64,000 nt of DNA, from contig NZ_JADBDT010000001.1 of assembly GCF_014873485.1 (NCBI RefSeq), positions 4,855,218 to 4,919,217 on the forward strand, read 5' to 3'. Position 1 is the stretch's first letter; each line of letters opens with the position of its first letter. The DNA comes from Sphingopyxis sp. OAS728 (GTDB lineage Bacteria > Pseudomonadota > Alphaproteobacteria > Sphingomonadales > Sphingomonadaceae). A model generated the notes under the pieces. It did no database searches and had not been told where the DNA came from. It saw nothing but the letters and a program-made list of their open reading frames with translations. Below are positions 1 through 7,175 of this stretch, piece by piece. The position numbers were made by a program, and so were the translations under genes.

Positions 1-1
1 G

Positions 2-1987
2 ATCGCCGCGGGCAGCGCGCTTGCCGGCGAGGTCGCGACGATCAAGGCAGCGACCGACGATCCGCTGAAGCGGACCGCGATGGCGCTGCAACTGGTGCAG
101 GACAAGGTCCGCTATCTCGCGGTCGGCATGGACGGCGGCAATTATGTGCCGCAGACCCCGGCAAAGACGTGGGACGTGCGCTACGGCGACTGCAAGGCAA
201 AAACCTTGCTCCTCCTCGCCATACTCCATGCCATGGATATCGAGGCCGAAGCCGTGCTCGCCCACGCGGACATGGGCGAGCTGGTCGAGCGCCGCATCCC
301 GAGCGCGCTGGCGTTCAACCATGTCATCGTAGGCGCGAAGGTAGGCGGGGAAACGCTGTGGCTCGACGGGACCGGCTTGGGCGCGCGGCTTGCGGACATT
401 CGCGATACGCCGCCGTTCGGCCATGTGCTGCCGGTGCGGACCGGTGGCGCCGAGCTGGTCAAGATCGCGCTGCGTGCGCCCGCGCGCCCGATCGTCGACC
501 TGACGCTCGATGCCGACGAAAGCACGAGCGTCGACCTGCCGTCGGTGATCGACCTGACGATGGTCGTGCGCGGGCAGCTCGCGAGCCTGATGACGCTGGC
601 GAGTTCGCAGCTCGGTGCCAAGGAGCAGCGCGAGCTGACCGAGAAATTTCTCCAGCATTATGTCGGCGAGGCGCAATATGATGCGCTGACCACGACCACC
701 GATGCCGAAGCGGGCAGCATCACGATCAAGGGCAAGGGCGTCTTCACCACCGGATGGCGCCGCGACGACCAGCGCATGGAACGCTGGATGTCGCGCTCAT
801 CCAGCATGATCGGCTTCGAACCCGATCGCGCCCGGGCGTCGTGGGCCGACATCCCCGTCGCAACGGCCGCCCCCGACCTCGCGCACTACCGGATGCGCAT
901 TCGCCTGCCCGACGGCGGGCGCGGCTATACGATCGAGGGCGATCCAGCGGTCGACGCGCAGGTCGCAGGCTATGATGTGAAGAGAACGGCGAGCATGGAA
1001 GGCGGCGTGGTGACCGTCGACGAATGGTTCGCGACCGCCGGCCGCGAAATCCCGGCGGCGCAGATCGCCGCCGAACGCGACCGCGCCGTGACGTTGCTCG
1101 CCCGCGCGCCGCGCATGGTGGCGCCGGCCGATGCACGGCGGCGCTGGAATCTGAAGGGCGCCGGATCGGTGTCGCAGCTCAAGGCCGCGAGCGCCATTTT
1201 TGCGAAGGCGGCGGCGGAAGCGGACGAGGAAAATGTCACCGCGCTGACCAGCAGCGCATCCTTCCACCAGGGGATCGGCGACTATAAGGGCGCGATCGCG
1301 GCGCTGACGAAGCAGATCGCGCTTCTGCCGTCGGTCGAGGCCTATCTCGCCCGTTCGGCGGTGCGCAAGGAACTGGGCGATATCGCGGGCGCGCTCGCCG
1401 ATGCCGAGGAGGCGCGCAAGCTCGACCCCGCTTCGCAGGGCGCGGTTTTTTCGGTCGCGATGCTGATCGCCGAGCGCGGCGATGTCGCCAAGGCTTCGGC
1501 GATGCTCGACGAACGCATCGCGCTCGGCGGCAAGACCCGCGACGATTATCGTATGGCAAAAGCGACGGTGGTCGGCGAATTCGGCGATGCCGCCGCCGCG
1601 ATTTCCGAACTGGACGCCCTGATTGCGGCCAAGCCCGGGGTGCCGACCCTGCTCAACGCCCGCTGCTGGATCAAGGCGACGCGCAATGTCCAGATGGATA
1701 CCGCGCTCAAGGACTGCACCTCGGCGATGGAGCTCAGCGACAGCACCGCGCAGATCCTTGACAGCCGCGCGCTCGTCTGGATGCGGCTAGGCCGCGACGA
1801 GGATGCGTTGCGCGACCTCGACGCGGCACTGTCGCAAGTGCCCGGAATGGGATCGAGCCGCTTTCTCCGCGCGATCGTCAAGAAGCGTATGGGGCAGACG
1901 GAGGATGCGGCGGTCGACCTTGCGGTCGCACGTCAGATGTCGCCGTCGACCGAACGCGACTATGCGCGCTTCGGTCTCAAACCCTGA
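2..1987 (+). CDS. DUF3857/transglutaminase-like protein with C-terminal TPRs (5' truncated by window edge)
   Basis: The reading frame is open from base 2 and no start is visible, so the N-terminus, probably carrying the DUF3857 domain usual in this family, lies outside. A transglutaminase-like core is readable: the candidate nucleophile Cys sits in YGDCKAK (codon 191-193), followed by the His of FNHVIV and the Asp of LWLDGT in the usual Cys-His-Asp order. From about base 1170 to the stop the protein is Ala/Leu-rich helical repeat with TPR spacing (AYLARSAVRKELGDIAGALADAE and similar). Family members are usually exported and of unknown substrate, so cross-linking or peptidase activity is inferred only. 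It ends about 110 bp before a convergent regulator gene, with a hairpin between them. Confidence 0.85.
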   Translation: MAAGSALAGEVATIKAATDDPLKRTAMALQLVQDKVRYLAVGMDGGNYVPQTPAKTWDVRYGDCKAKTLLLLAILHAMDIEAEAVLAHADMGELVERRIPSALAFNHVIVGAKVGGETLWLDGTGLGARLADIRDTPPFGHVLPVRTGGAELVKIALRAPARPIVDLTLDADESTSVDLPSVIDLTMVVRGQLASLMTLASSQLGAKEQRELTEKFLQHYVGEAQYDALTTTTDAEAGSITIKGKGVFTTGWRRDDQRMERWMSRSSSMIGFEPDRARASWADIPVATAAPDLAHYRMRIRLPDGGRGYTIEGDPAVDAQVAGYDVKRTASMEGGVVTVDEWFATAGREIPAAQIAAERDRAVTLLARAPRMVAPADARRRWNLKGAGSVSQLKAASAIFAKAAAEADEENVTALTSSASFHQGIGDYKGAIAALTKQIALLPSVEAYLARSAVRKELGDIAGALADAEEARKLDPASQGAVFSVAMLIAERGDVAKASAMLDERIALGGKTRDDYRMAKATVVGEFGDAAAAISELDALIAAKPGVPTLLNARCWIKATRNVQMDTALKDCTSAMELSDSTAQILDSRALVWMRLGRDEDALRDLDAALSQVPGMGSSRFLRAIVKKRMGQTEDAAVDLAVARQMSPSTERDYARFGLKP

Positions 1988-2043
1988 CGCGCGCCGCCAC
2001 GATCAGTCGAACAATTCGCTGAGGACGCTCTTCCAATAGAGAA

Positions 2044-2077
2044 GGCCCCGCTCCGACCGGGGAGGCGGAGCGGGGCC
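2044..2077. terminator. Hairpin between convergent genes, probable bidirectional terminator
   Basis: A 12-bp perfect stem (arms 2044-2055 and 2066-2077, GGCCCCGCTCCG paired with CGGAGCGGGGCC) has a 10-base loop. It lies between the stops of the transglutaminase gene and the XRE gene. The T-tracts on both sides are weak, so efficiency is uncertain. Confidence 0.6.
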
Positions 2078-2096
2078 GAGTTTCGCCGCGCCGTTT

Positions 2097-2306
2097 TCAG
2101 CTATCGGCTTCGAAAGCCAGCAAGTCGCCGGGCTGGCAATCCAGTTCGGTGCAGATCGCCTCGAGCGTGGAAAAGCGCATCGCCTTGGCCTTTCCGGTCT
2201 TGAGGATCGACAAATTGGCGAGGGTGATGCCGATGCGGTCGGAGAGGTCGGTCAACGTCATCCGCTTGGCGTGGAGCAGGTCGTCCAGTTTCACGACGAT
2301 CGCCAT
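2097..2306 (-). CDS. XRE-family helix-turn-helix regulator (YozG-like, 69 aa)
   Basis: A 69-residue protein that is nearly all one Cro/CI-type helix-turn-helix, with LTDLSDRIGITLANLSILKTGKAKAMRFSTLEAICTEL carrying the two DNA-reading helices and a C-terminal CQPGDLL typical of this small XRE subfamily. It starts at the ATG that shares one base with the stop of the upstream DUF2975 gene (TGATG), so the two are translationally coupled. DUF2975 plus a small XRE regulator is a widespread two-gene arrangement. The repressor probably controls its own operon through the dyads at 2830-2913. The signal sensed is unknown. Confidence 0.88.
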   Translation of the reverse strand: MAIVVKLDDLLHAKRMTLTDLSDRIGITLANLSILKTGKAKAMRFSTLEAICTELDCQPGDLLAFEADS

Positions 2307-2830
2307 CACACAGTCCCTTCCAGCTCGTCGCGCATCGCGGCGCCGCGTTCGAAGACCGCCGCGAGGACGAAGGCGAGCAGGATCGCGAGGATGCCCTGCA
2401 GATCGAGGCCGCCCATATTGGCGAACTTGCTGGTCGATACCGCGATGTTGCTCGCCACCCAACCGAGCGGGAAGGCGAGAAGCTGTGTTGCGACGAGCGC
2501 CCAGCCGATGCGGCGGAGGCGCGATGCGTTGGCGGGAACAAAAGGATCGGACGCCGCGCTCGCGACGAGCGCCTGGAGCTGGCGCAGAATATAGATGGCG
2601 ACGGCAAGGATCGCCGCGAGGATGCCGAGCAACGCAAAGAGCTGCGGCCGCATCGCGCCGGCGTCGAGGAAGACGGCGCTGTTCTTCGCCTCAGCCGCGA
2701 TGTCGGGCCACATCACGATCAGCGCCCCGGCAGAGCCGAGGACAAACAGGATGGCGGCCGCGACGAGCGCCAGCATCAGCCAGAGCAGGCCGCGGGTCAC
2801 GCCCAGCAAGGTCGAATGATCGGCAGGCAT
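2306..2830 (-). CDS. DUF2975 domain membrane protein
   Basis: A 174-residue protein with four hydrophobic segments at about residues 12-36, 62-84, 108-128 and 144-162, matching the DUF2975 layout. Charged residues flank the helices and there is no catalytic motif. It is first in a two-gene operon with the small XRE regulator, overlapping it by one base. By analogy with the partner arrangement the membrane protein may sense an envelope condition and modulate the regulator, but that is inference. The ATG at 2828-2830 is itself inside the most proximal dyad of the operator array, so a bound repressor could block both transcription and translation start. Confidence 0.85.
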   Translation of the reverse strand: MPADHSTLLGVTRGLLWLMLALVAAAILFVLGSAGALIVMWPDIAAEAKNSAVFLDAGAMRPQLFALLGILAAILAVAIYILRQLQALVASAASDPFVPANASRLRRIGWALVATQLLAFPLGWVASNIAVSTSKFANMGGLDLQGILAILLAFVLAAVFERGAAMRDELEGTV

Positions 2831-2913
2831 ATCGTTCTCCGATGATTTACTTATCGAAGAACGATATATTGCCTCGCCGCCTTATCGTCAATCGATAATA
2901 TCGAAAAACGATA
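2830..2913. promoter_or_regulatory. Array of four TATCG-N5-CGATA operator-like dyads
   Basis: Four 15-bp sites share one inverted repeat: 2830-2844 (imperfect, overlaps the DUF2975 start codon), 2852-2866 (TATCGAAGAACGATA), 2883-2897 (TATCGTCAATCGATA) and 2899-2913 (TATCGAAAAACGATA). Two of them differ at a single base. Centre spacings are 22, 31 and 16 bp. They fill the promoter region of the DUF2975-XRE operon, so they are most simply the operators of that XRE protein. Confidence 0.7.
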
Positions 2914-2921
2914 ATTCGGTA

Positions 2922-3239
2922 TCAGATGGCCTGCCAGGGGAAGCTGAGCGGCGCCTCGCGGAACGCGAAGCGGTCGAGATGCCGTGCGACGACGCCCTTC
3001 ATCGCCTCGACATGTTCGTCGCTGCTGGCGTCGATGCGGACCGACAGGGCGTCGGGGCCCGCATCGAAGGTCACGAGCGCGTCGCCTGCCCAGGTGGCGC
3101 CGCGCGCGTCCTTCGGGAAGGTCACGGTGCCATGCTCGGGGGTGAATTCGACCGCGAGGTTATGCTGCCAGTGCTTGCAGAGCTGCTGGAGATATTTGCT
3201 CGCGTGCGCGGTGGGGGTGTTTGCGATCGCGCTCACCAT
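2922..3239 (-). CDS. DUF2218 domain protein
   Basis: A 105-residue soluble protein with the DUF2218 hallmark ASKYLQQLCKHWQHNL near its N-terminus and a C-terminal HLDRFAFREAPLSFPW. Family members are small proteins often found beside iron/siderophore or regulatory genes; no activity is established. The start is the ATG at 3239 (TGATG coupling with the PadR stop); a GTG three bases upstream at 3242 would add one residue. It is the second gene of a PadR-DUF2218 operon and is therefore likely controlled by that repressor. Confidence 0.85.
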   Translation of the reverse strand: MVSAIANTPTAHASKYLQQLCKHWQHNLAVEFTPEHGTVTFPKDARGATWAGDALVTFDAGPDALSVRIDASSDEHVEAMKGVVARHLDRFAFREAPLSFPWQAI

Positions 3240-3844
3240 CACAGGCGCTCGATCTTCTGCGCGGCTTCGTCGATCAGCGCGACGATATCGTGCAGCGTGT
3301 CGTTCTCGAGATCGCGGTCGCCGAGCCGGTTCATCAGCACCTGCCGCAGATTGCCCATCGCGCGGCGCACCGAAGCCGAGTCCGTGCGCTGGGTTTCTTC
3401 GCCCACCGCGCTCAGGCGCACAAGCGCGGCTTCGACGATTTCGCTATTGGCTTCAAGTTCGGCGTGGCCGGCGTCGGTGATCGCGAACAGCTTTTTCGCG
3501 CTGTCGCTCTGCTGCGCCTCGATCAGGCCCATGTCGTCGAGCATCGTCAGGGTCGGATAGATGACCCCCGGGCTCGGTGCATAGCTGCCGCCGGTCAGTT
3601 CCTCGATGTGGCGGATCAGGTCATAACCGTGGCGTGGTTCGTCGGCGATCAGCTTCAAGAGCACGAGCCGCAGCTCGCCGCCGTCGAACATCCGCCGCCG
3701 CTCACCGCGCTCGCCCCGGCCGCCGCCGCGACGGCCACCGCCGCCGAAGCCATGGCCAAAGCCATGTCCGAACCCGCGCCCGCCGCGATGCATCGCGTGC
3801 CGCCCGCCGCAACCGCGGCCTTCCATTTTTGCGTAGAATATCAT
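3239..3844 (-). CDS. PadR-family transcriptional regulator
   Basis: A 201-residue protein. The first 50 residues are a low-complexity Gly/Arg/His tail (GFGHGFGHGFGGGGRRGG), then a winged-helix PadR domain: LRLVLLKLIADEPRHGYDLIRHIEELTGGSYAPSPGVIYPTLTMLDDMGLI. The C-terminal helical part (residues about 140-201) matches PadR dimerisation regions. The ATG at 3844 is supported by an AAGGA ribosome site 7 bases upstream. The His/Gly-rich extension could bind metal, but that is speculation. It overlaps the DUF2218 gene at its stop, and a perfect 14-bp palindrome upstream is a candidate autoregulatory operator. Confidence 0.9.
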   Translation of the reverse strand: MIFYAKMEGRGCGGRHAMHRGGRGFGHGFGHGFGGGGRRGGGRGERGERRRMFDGGELRLVLLKLIADEPRHGYDLIRHIEELTGGSYAPSPGVIYPTLTMLDDMGLIEAQQSDSAKKLFAITDAGHAELEANSEIVEAALVRLSAVGEETQRTDSASVRRAMGNLRQVLMNRLGDRDLENDTLHDIVALIDEAAQKIERL

Positions 3845-3876
3845 TTGTCGTTCCTTAGAGTGATTCTAGATGCGTC

Positions 3877-3890
3877 TAAGATATATCTTA
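3877..3890. promoter_or_regulatory. Perfect 14-bp palindrome upstream of padR-like gene
   Basis: TAAGATATATCTTA is a perfect dyad 33 bp upstream of the PadR start, in an AT-rich patch that also contains two nearby half-site-like elements (TCTAGA at 3865-3870 and TTAGAG at 3855-3860). PadR proteins commonly bind AT-rich dyads in their own promoters, so this is a likely operator. Confidence 0.55.
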
Positions 3891-3944
3891 AGAAAGGATG
3901 CGCAAGGGGCTTCAGGAAAAATTCTCGACGGAAATGAGAAGCGA

Positions 3945-4388
3945 TCAGCTCTTGCGCGCGAAGCGCAGGTGAATCAGCGGGTAGGCGCGTCCTTGGCCAT
4001 CGCGCTCCGACCGGCCAGTGGGCACGAAACCTAGGCGCTCGTAAAAGCCGACGGCTTGTCCATTCTGTTCGTTCACTTCGGTCGTCAGCATCGGATGATG
4101 TTCCAGCGCATGCGCGACCAGCGCGCGCCCGACACCGGCGCCGCGATGCGCCGGGTCGATGAACAGGGCCTCCATGCTCGATCCGTCGAGCAGCATGAAG
4201 CCGATCGCCCGGTCCTCTGCATCGACCGCCAGCCAGAGCGGTGCTGCGGGCAGGAAGGATTGGACTTCGGCTTCGATGGCCACGCGATCTGCGGCCGTCA
4301 GGAAGTCGTGCGTCGCGTCGACGGCATCGCGCCAGATCTGGACGGCGCGCGGTCCATCGGCGGGGGTGGATTGGCGGATGCGGAACAT
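3945..4388 (-). CDS. GNAT acetyltransferase, YjaB-like
   Basis: A 147-residue GNAT protein. It closely follows the pattern of E. coli YjaB: WRDAVDATHDFLTAADR at the N-terminus, SFLPAAPLWLAVD, GFMLLDGSSMEALFIDPAHRGAGVGRALV (the RGAGVG acetyl-CoA pyrophosphate loop), and LTTEVNEQNGQAVGFYERLGFVPTGRSERDGQGR(A)YPLIHL. YjaB-type enzymes are putative protein-lysine or small-molecule N-acetyltransferases. I prefer the ATG at 4388 (MFRIRQ) over an upstream ATG at 4424 because homologues begin there. It stands alone, divergent from rplJ. Confidence 0.85.
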   Translation of the reverse strand: MFRIRQSTPADGPRAVQIWRDAVDATHDFLTAADRVAIEAEVQSFLPAAPLWLAVDAEDRAIGFMLLDGSSMEALFIDPAHRGAGVGRALVAHALEHHPMLTTEVNEQNGQAVGFYERLGFVPTGRSERDGQGRAYPLIHLRFARKS

Positions 4389-4456
4389 GGTCGCGTCTCT
4401 AGTGATGGCGAGCCGGTGCGCCAAGCGGGAAACGCGGCGGAAATCGTGGACGGGCC

Positions 4457-4484
4457 TTGACTCTGCGCCCGCTGACGCTATTAG
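4457..4484 (+). promoter_or_regulatory. Probable sigma-70-type promoter of rplJ-rplL
   Basis: TTGACT (4457-4462), a 16-base spacer, then TATTAG (4479-4484). It is the best -35/-10 pair between the acetyltransferase and rplJ and would start transcription near 4491, giving a leader of about 270 nt. Confidence 0.6.
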
Positions 4485-4490
4485 CGCCCC

Positions 4491-4758
4491 CGTGTTGCCA
4501 AGGCTCCGGCCGAGGCAATTCCGTCCGAGACAGTTGGTGAAGGGGATTTGCCCTTCTTAATTTCCAGCCGAGACGGGGAACAGTCTTTTTCGGTCGCCCG
4601 CCTGTTTGATCAGGCGACGCGTCTTGACCGACCCCATCGGACATCGTTGCGCAAATGCAGGCGAGCCTTGGCTCGCGTCTGTCTTTGCGTGTGTTAGCCG
4701 CCCGGCGGCGCGTGCGTTTCGGCGCGGGCGCATCCGGGCAGATGAGTGGAGTATAGGC
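4491..4758 (+). promoter_or_regulatory. rplJ 5' leader, candidate L10-L7/L12 autoregulatory region
   Basis: About 270 untranslated bases precede rplJ. Visible structure includes a 7-bp perfect stem at 4661-4676 (GCGAGCC/GGCTCGC), a small hairpin at 4539-4556 (GAAGGG/CCCTTC) and a GC-rich inverted region at about 4695-4740. In many bacteria L10 bound to L7/L12 represses its own mRNA through such a leader. I could not match the consensus binding fold by eye, so the regulatory role is inferred from position and structure. Confidence 0.45.
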
Positions 4759-5274
4759 ATGGATCGTACGGAAAAGGCCGAAGCCGTATCCTCGCTGAAC
4801 GCTACGCTGGGATCAGCTGCTGCTGTTGTGGTCGTCCGCAACCTCGGCATGACCGTCGCTCAGTCGACGGTGCTGCGCCAGCAGATGCGCGACGCAGGGG
4901 CCGACTTTCGCGTCACGAAGAACCGTCTTGCCAAAATCGCGCTCGATGGCACGTCCTACACCGGTATCGGCGAACTGCTGACCGGTCCCACGGCTCTCGC
5001 AACCTCGACCGACCCGGTCTCGGCTGCCAAGATCGCCGTGGAATTTGCCAAGACCAACGACAAGCTTGAAATCGTTGGCGGCGGCATGGGCGACGTGGTC
5101 CTCGACGTGAATGGCGTCAAAGCGCTTGCTTCGCTTCCCTCGCTCGACGAGCTCCGCGCCAAGATCATCGGTCTGGTGCAGGCTCCGGCCACCAAGGTTG
5201 CGCAGATTGCCGCAGCCCCGGCGGGCCAGTTGGCGCGGGTTTTTGGCGCATATGCCGCCAAAGAAGCAGCGTGA
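4759..5274 (+). CDS. rplJ: 50S ribosomal protein L10
   Basis: A 171-residue protein with the L10 pattern: MDRTEKAEAVSSLNATLGSA, VVVRNLGMTVAQSTVLRQQMRDAGADFRVTKNRLAKIA, and a C-terminal helical tail (LARVFGAYAAKEAA) that anchors L7/L12 dimers. L10 forms the base of the ribosomal stalk. The ATG at 4759 follows a GAGTGGAG purine stretch, and its N-terminus matches other L10 proteins, so upstream in-frame codons back to 4606 are leader. It is followed by rplL after about 58 bases. Unusually, neither rplKA upstream nor rpoB downstream is adjacent. Confidence 0.98.
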   Translation: MDRTEKAEAVSSLNATLGSAAAVVVVRNLGMTVAQSTVLRQQMRDAGADFRVTKNRLAKIALDGTSYTGIGELLTGPTALATSTDPVSAAKIAVEFAKTNDKLEIVGGGMGDVVLDVNGVKALASLPSLDELRAKIIGLVQAPATKVAQIAAAPAGQLARVFGAYAAKEAA

Positions 5275-5300
5275 TTTCGAACTAAACCTGAAACTTACTA

Positions 5301-5314
5301 CCGGGATATCCCGG
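5301..5314. repeat. Perfect 14-bp palindrome in the rplJ-rplL gap
   Basis: CCGGGATATCCCGG lies between the rplJ stop and the rplL ribosome binding site. As RNA it could form at most a 5-bp stem with a 4-base loop; it may be an mRNA processing or balance point between L10 and the more abundant L7/L12, or a protein-binding dyad. Confidence 0.4.
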
Positions 5315-5332
5315 TTCTGATGGAGAATGAAC

Positions 5333-5707
5333 ATGGCTGATCTTGCAAAGATCGTTGAAGAACTGTCGGCGCTGACCGTCCTCGAAGCGGCTGACCTGTC
5401 GAAGATGCTCGAAGAAAAGTGGGGCGTTTCGGCTGCCGCTGCTGTTGCTGTCGCCGCTGGACCGGCCGCTGCCGCTGGCCCGGCTGCTGAAGAGCAGACC
5501 GAATTCGACGTCATCCTGACGGGTGACGGCGGCAACAAGATCAACGTGATTAAGGAAGTCCGTGCGATCACCGGCCTGGGTCTTGGCGAAGCCAAGGCGC
5601 TCGTCGAAGGCGCACCGAAGGCCGTCAAGGAAGGCGTCAACAAGGCTGAAGCTGAAGAGCTGAAGGCCAAGCTGCTCGCCGCCGGCGCGACCGTCGAACT
5701 GAAGTAA
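5333..5707 (+). CDS. rplL: 50S ribosomal protein L7/L12
   Basis: A 124-residue protein with the classic layout: N-terminal dimerisation helices ([22 protein letters not shown]), an Ala/Pro/Gly hinge at about residues 38-56, and the conserved C-terminal globular domain ([25 protein letters not shown]) that recruits translation GTPases. The start is the ATG at 5333: the GGAG at 5322-5325 is too close to the in-frame ATG at 5327 and correctly spaced for 5333. It ends 56 bases before a strong terminator, so transcription does not normally run on toward rpoB. Confidence 0.98.
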   Translation: MADLAKIVEELSALTVLEAADLSKMLEEKWGVSAAAAVAVAAGPAAAAGPAAEEQTEFDVILTGDGGNKINVIKEVRAITGLGLGEAKALVEGAPKAVKEGVNKAEAEELKAKLLAAGATVELK

Positions 5708-5763
5708 TCAGTTGGCGAGGGGCCGGCGGGTTCATCCGCCGGGTTCCAGCGAAAAATGAGAAA

Positions 5764-5792
5764 GGGCGGTGCCGCGAGGCACCGCCCTTTTT
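5764..5792 (+). terminator. Intrinsic terminator of rplJ-rplL
   Basis: A perfect 10-bp stem (5764-5773 with 5778-5787), GCGA tetraloop and five Ts at 5788-5792. The upstream A-run makes it plausible for the opposing gene as well. Confidence 0.92.
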
Positions 5793-5827
5793 CTATGCGG
5801 TGAGGGGACCACCGCAGAGTGTCCGGC

Positions 5828-6889
5828 CTAGTTCTTGGAATAGCCCGGACGGAAGCTGGTAGAAGTCCGGACGCGCGCGGGTTCGGGGCGACGAACTTCC
5901 TGCTCCTGCACCGCCGGGGCGGGGCGCTGGGCAATTTCCCAGGCGCTGACCGGCTTGCGGGCCATATCCTTCTGCCCAGCCAGCGTCTCGTCATAGGCGG
6001 TGCGTTCCTGACGATCGAGGAAGCGGGCGCGCTTCAGGCGCTTGCGGAGCGTCGCAAAGGGATTGTCGTCGGTCGGACCGGCGAGTGCCATCGCTTCGTG
6101 ACGACCCATGCTGCCGCTCGGCGCTGCGGCGAAAGCGGGAACGGTTCGCGGAGCGACTTGCTCACGCGGGGCGTAAGCGGGCGTGACCCATTGCTGGGTG
6201 CTGGCGGTCGCCGGTTCAGCGGCGGTCGTGCGCTCATATTCATAGGTCGGCGCTTCTTCATAAACCTCGCCCGCGGTGCGGCGGCGACGGGCATAGGCGA
6301 GGCCAAGACCGCCGACGATAAGCAGCGCGGCGGCACCGCCGGCGAGCTCCCACGGAAACTCGTTTCCGGTCGTATTTACCTGTTCAACGGCGACCGGCGC
6401 CGGCTCGGCGACGGGTTCGATGGCGGTCGTCACGGGTGCCGCGATCGGGCCCGCTTCGTCAAGGAGCGGGGCATCGGTTGCCGGCGCGGCGGCGGGCGTT
6501 GCTGCCACCGGTGCCGCAGCGGCCGGCGCCGTGGCTGCGGGACGGGTACGCTGCGCCGTGCGCTCTGCACGCGGGGCAGGGGCGGCGGCACGTTCGGCGG
6601 CCTTGGGCGCCGGAGCGGTTGTTTCGGGCGCAATATCGAGCGGCACACGGATCACCGGGGTCGGGGCCGGGGGCTGGCTTGCCTGGGGCGTCGCGACGGG
6701 TGCGGTCGTGCTCGGCGCAGTCGTGCTCGGCTCGGCCACCGTCGGCGGGGTTTGCGGCGTCGGCGCTGCAACCGGCGGCGTCATCGTAACCGTCGGCGTT
6801 TCCTGCGCAAAAGCGCTGGGGGTGGAAAGAACCAGGAACGCGGCAATCGCGCTCATGGCGGGGCGGGAGAGGGCGATATTCTTTGTCAT
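5828..6889 (-). CDS. Signal-peptide, Pro/Ala/Thr-rich protein with C-terminal membrane anchor
   Basis: A 353-residue protein not recognised as a named family. It has a signal peptide (MTKNIALSRPAMSAIAAFLVLSTPSAFAQ), then about 150 residues of Pro/Ala/Thr/Val low-complexity linker, one transmembrane segment (PWELAGGAAALLIVGGLGLAYA) followed at once by RRRR, and a roughly 110-residue charged tail ending NPFATLRKRLKRARFLDRQERTAYDETLAGQKDMARKPVSAWEIAQRP. Topology is therefore an extended periplasmic stalk, one anchor and a cytoplasmic tail. The start is set by the signal peptide; upstream in-frame codons to 7063 lack it. It is divergent from the ATP-grasp gene, sharing a 286-bp gap. Confidence 0.75.
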   Translation of the reverse strand: MTKNIALSRPAMSAIAAFLVLSTPSAFAQETPTVTMTPPVAAPTPQTPPTVAEPSTTAPSTTAPVATPQASQPPAPTPVIRVPLDIAPETTAPAPKAAERAAAPAPRAERTAQRTRPAATAPAAAAPVAATPAAAPATDAPLLDEAGPIAAPVTTAIEPVAEPAPVAVEQVNTTGNEFPWELAGGAAALLIVGGLGLAYARRRRTAGEVYEEAPTYEYERTTAAEPATASTQQWVTPAYAPREQVAPRTVPAFAAAPSGSMGRHEAMALAGPTDDNPFATLRKRLKRARFLDRQERTAYDETLAGQKDMARKPVSAWEIAQRPAPAVQEQEVRRPEPARVRTSTSFRPGYSKN

Positions 6890-7175
6890 AGTGAAGGACG
6901 AACGAACCGGCGGGCGAAAGTGCTGCCCGGAAAGCGCCGATTCCGGGATGAGCCGTGTTCGTCGAACGGCGCGGCGAAGATTTCGGTGCCGCTCAACGTC
7001 GCCAGCAACCATTTTTGCGGTCAGGCGACGAAGGTCACGTTGCCGGCAAAGGCTTGTTTGCAAGCCCGCATTTCCGGGGCGGAACGCATTATAATGACAC
7101 TGATCTTGCGCTTTGGTGGCATGCCAGTCACCAATTCGTCATCCCTGCGCAACCTCGGCGTGGTCAACGCCGCGC

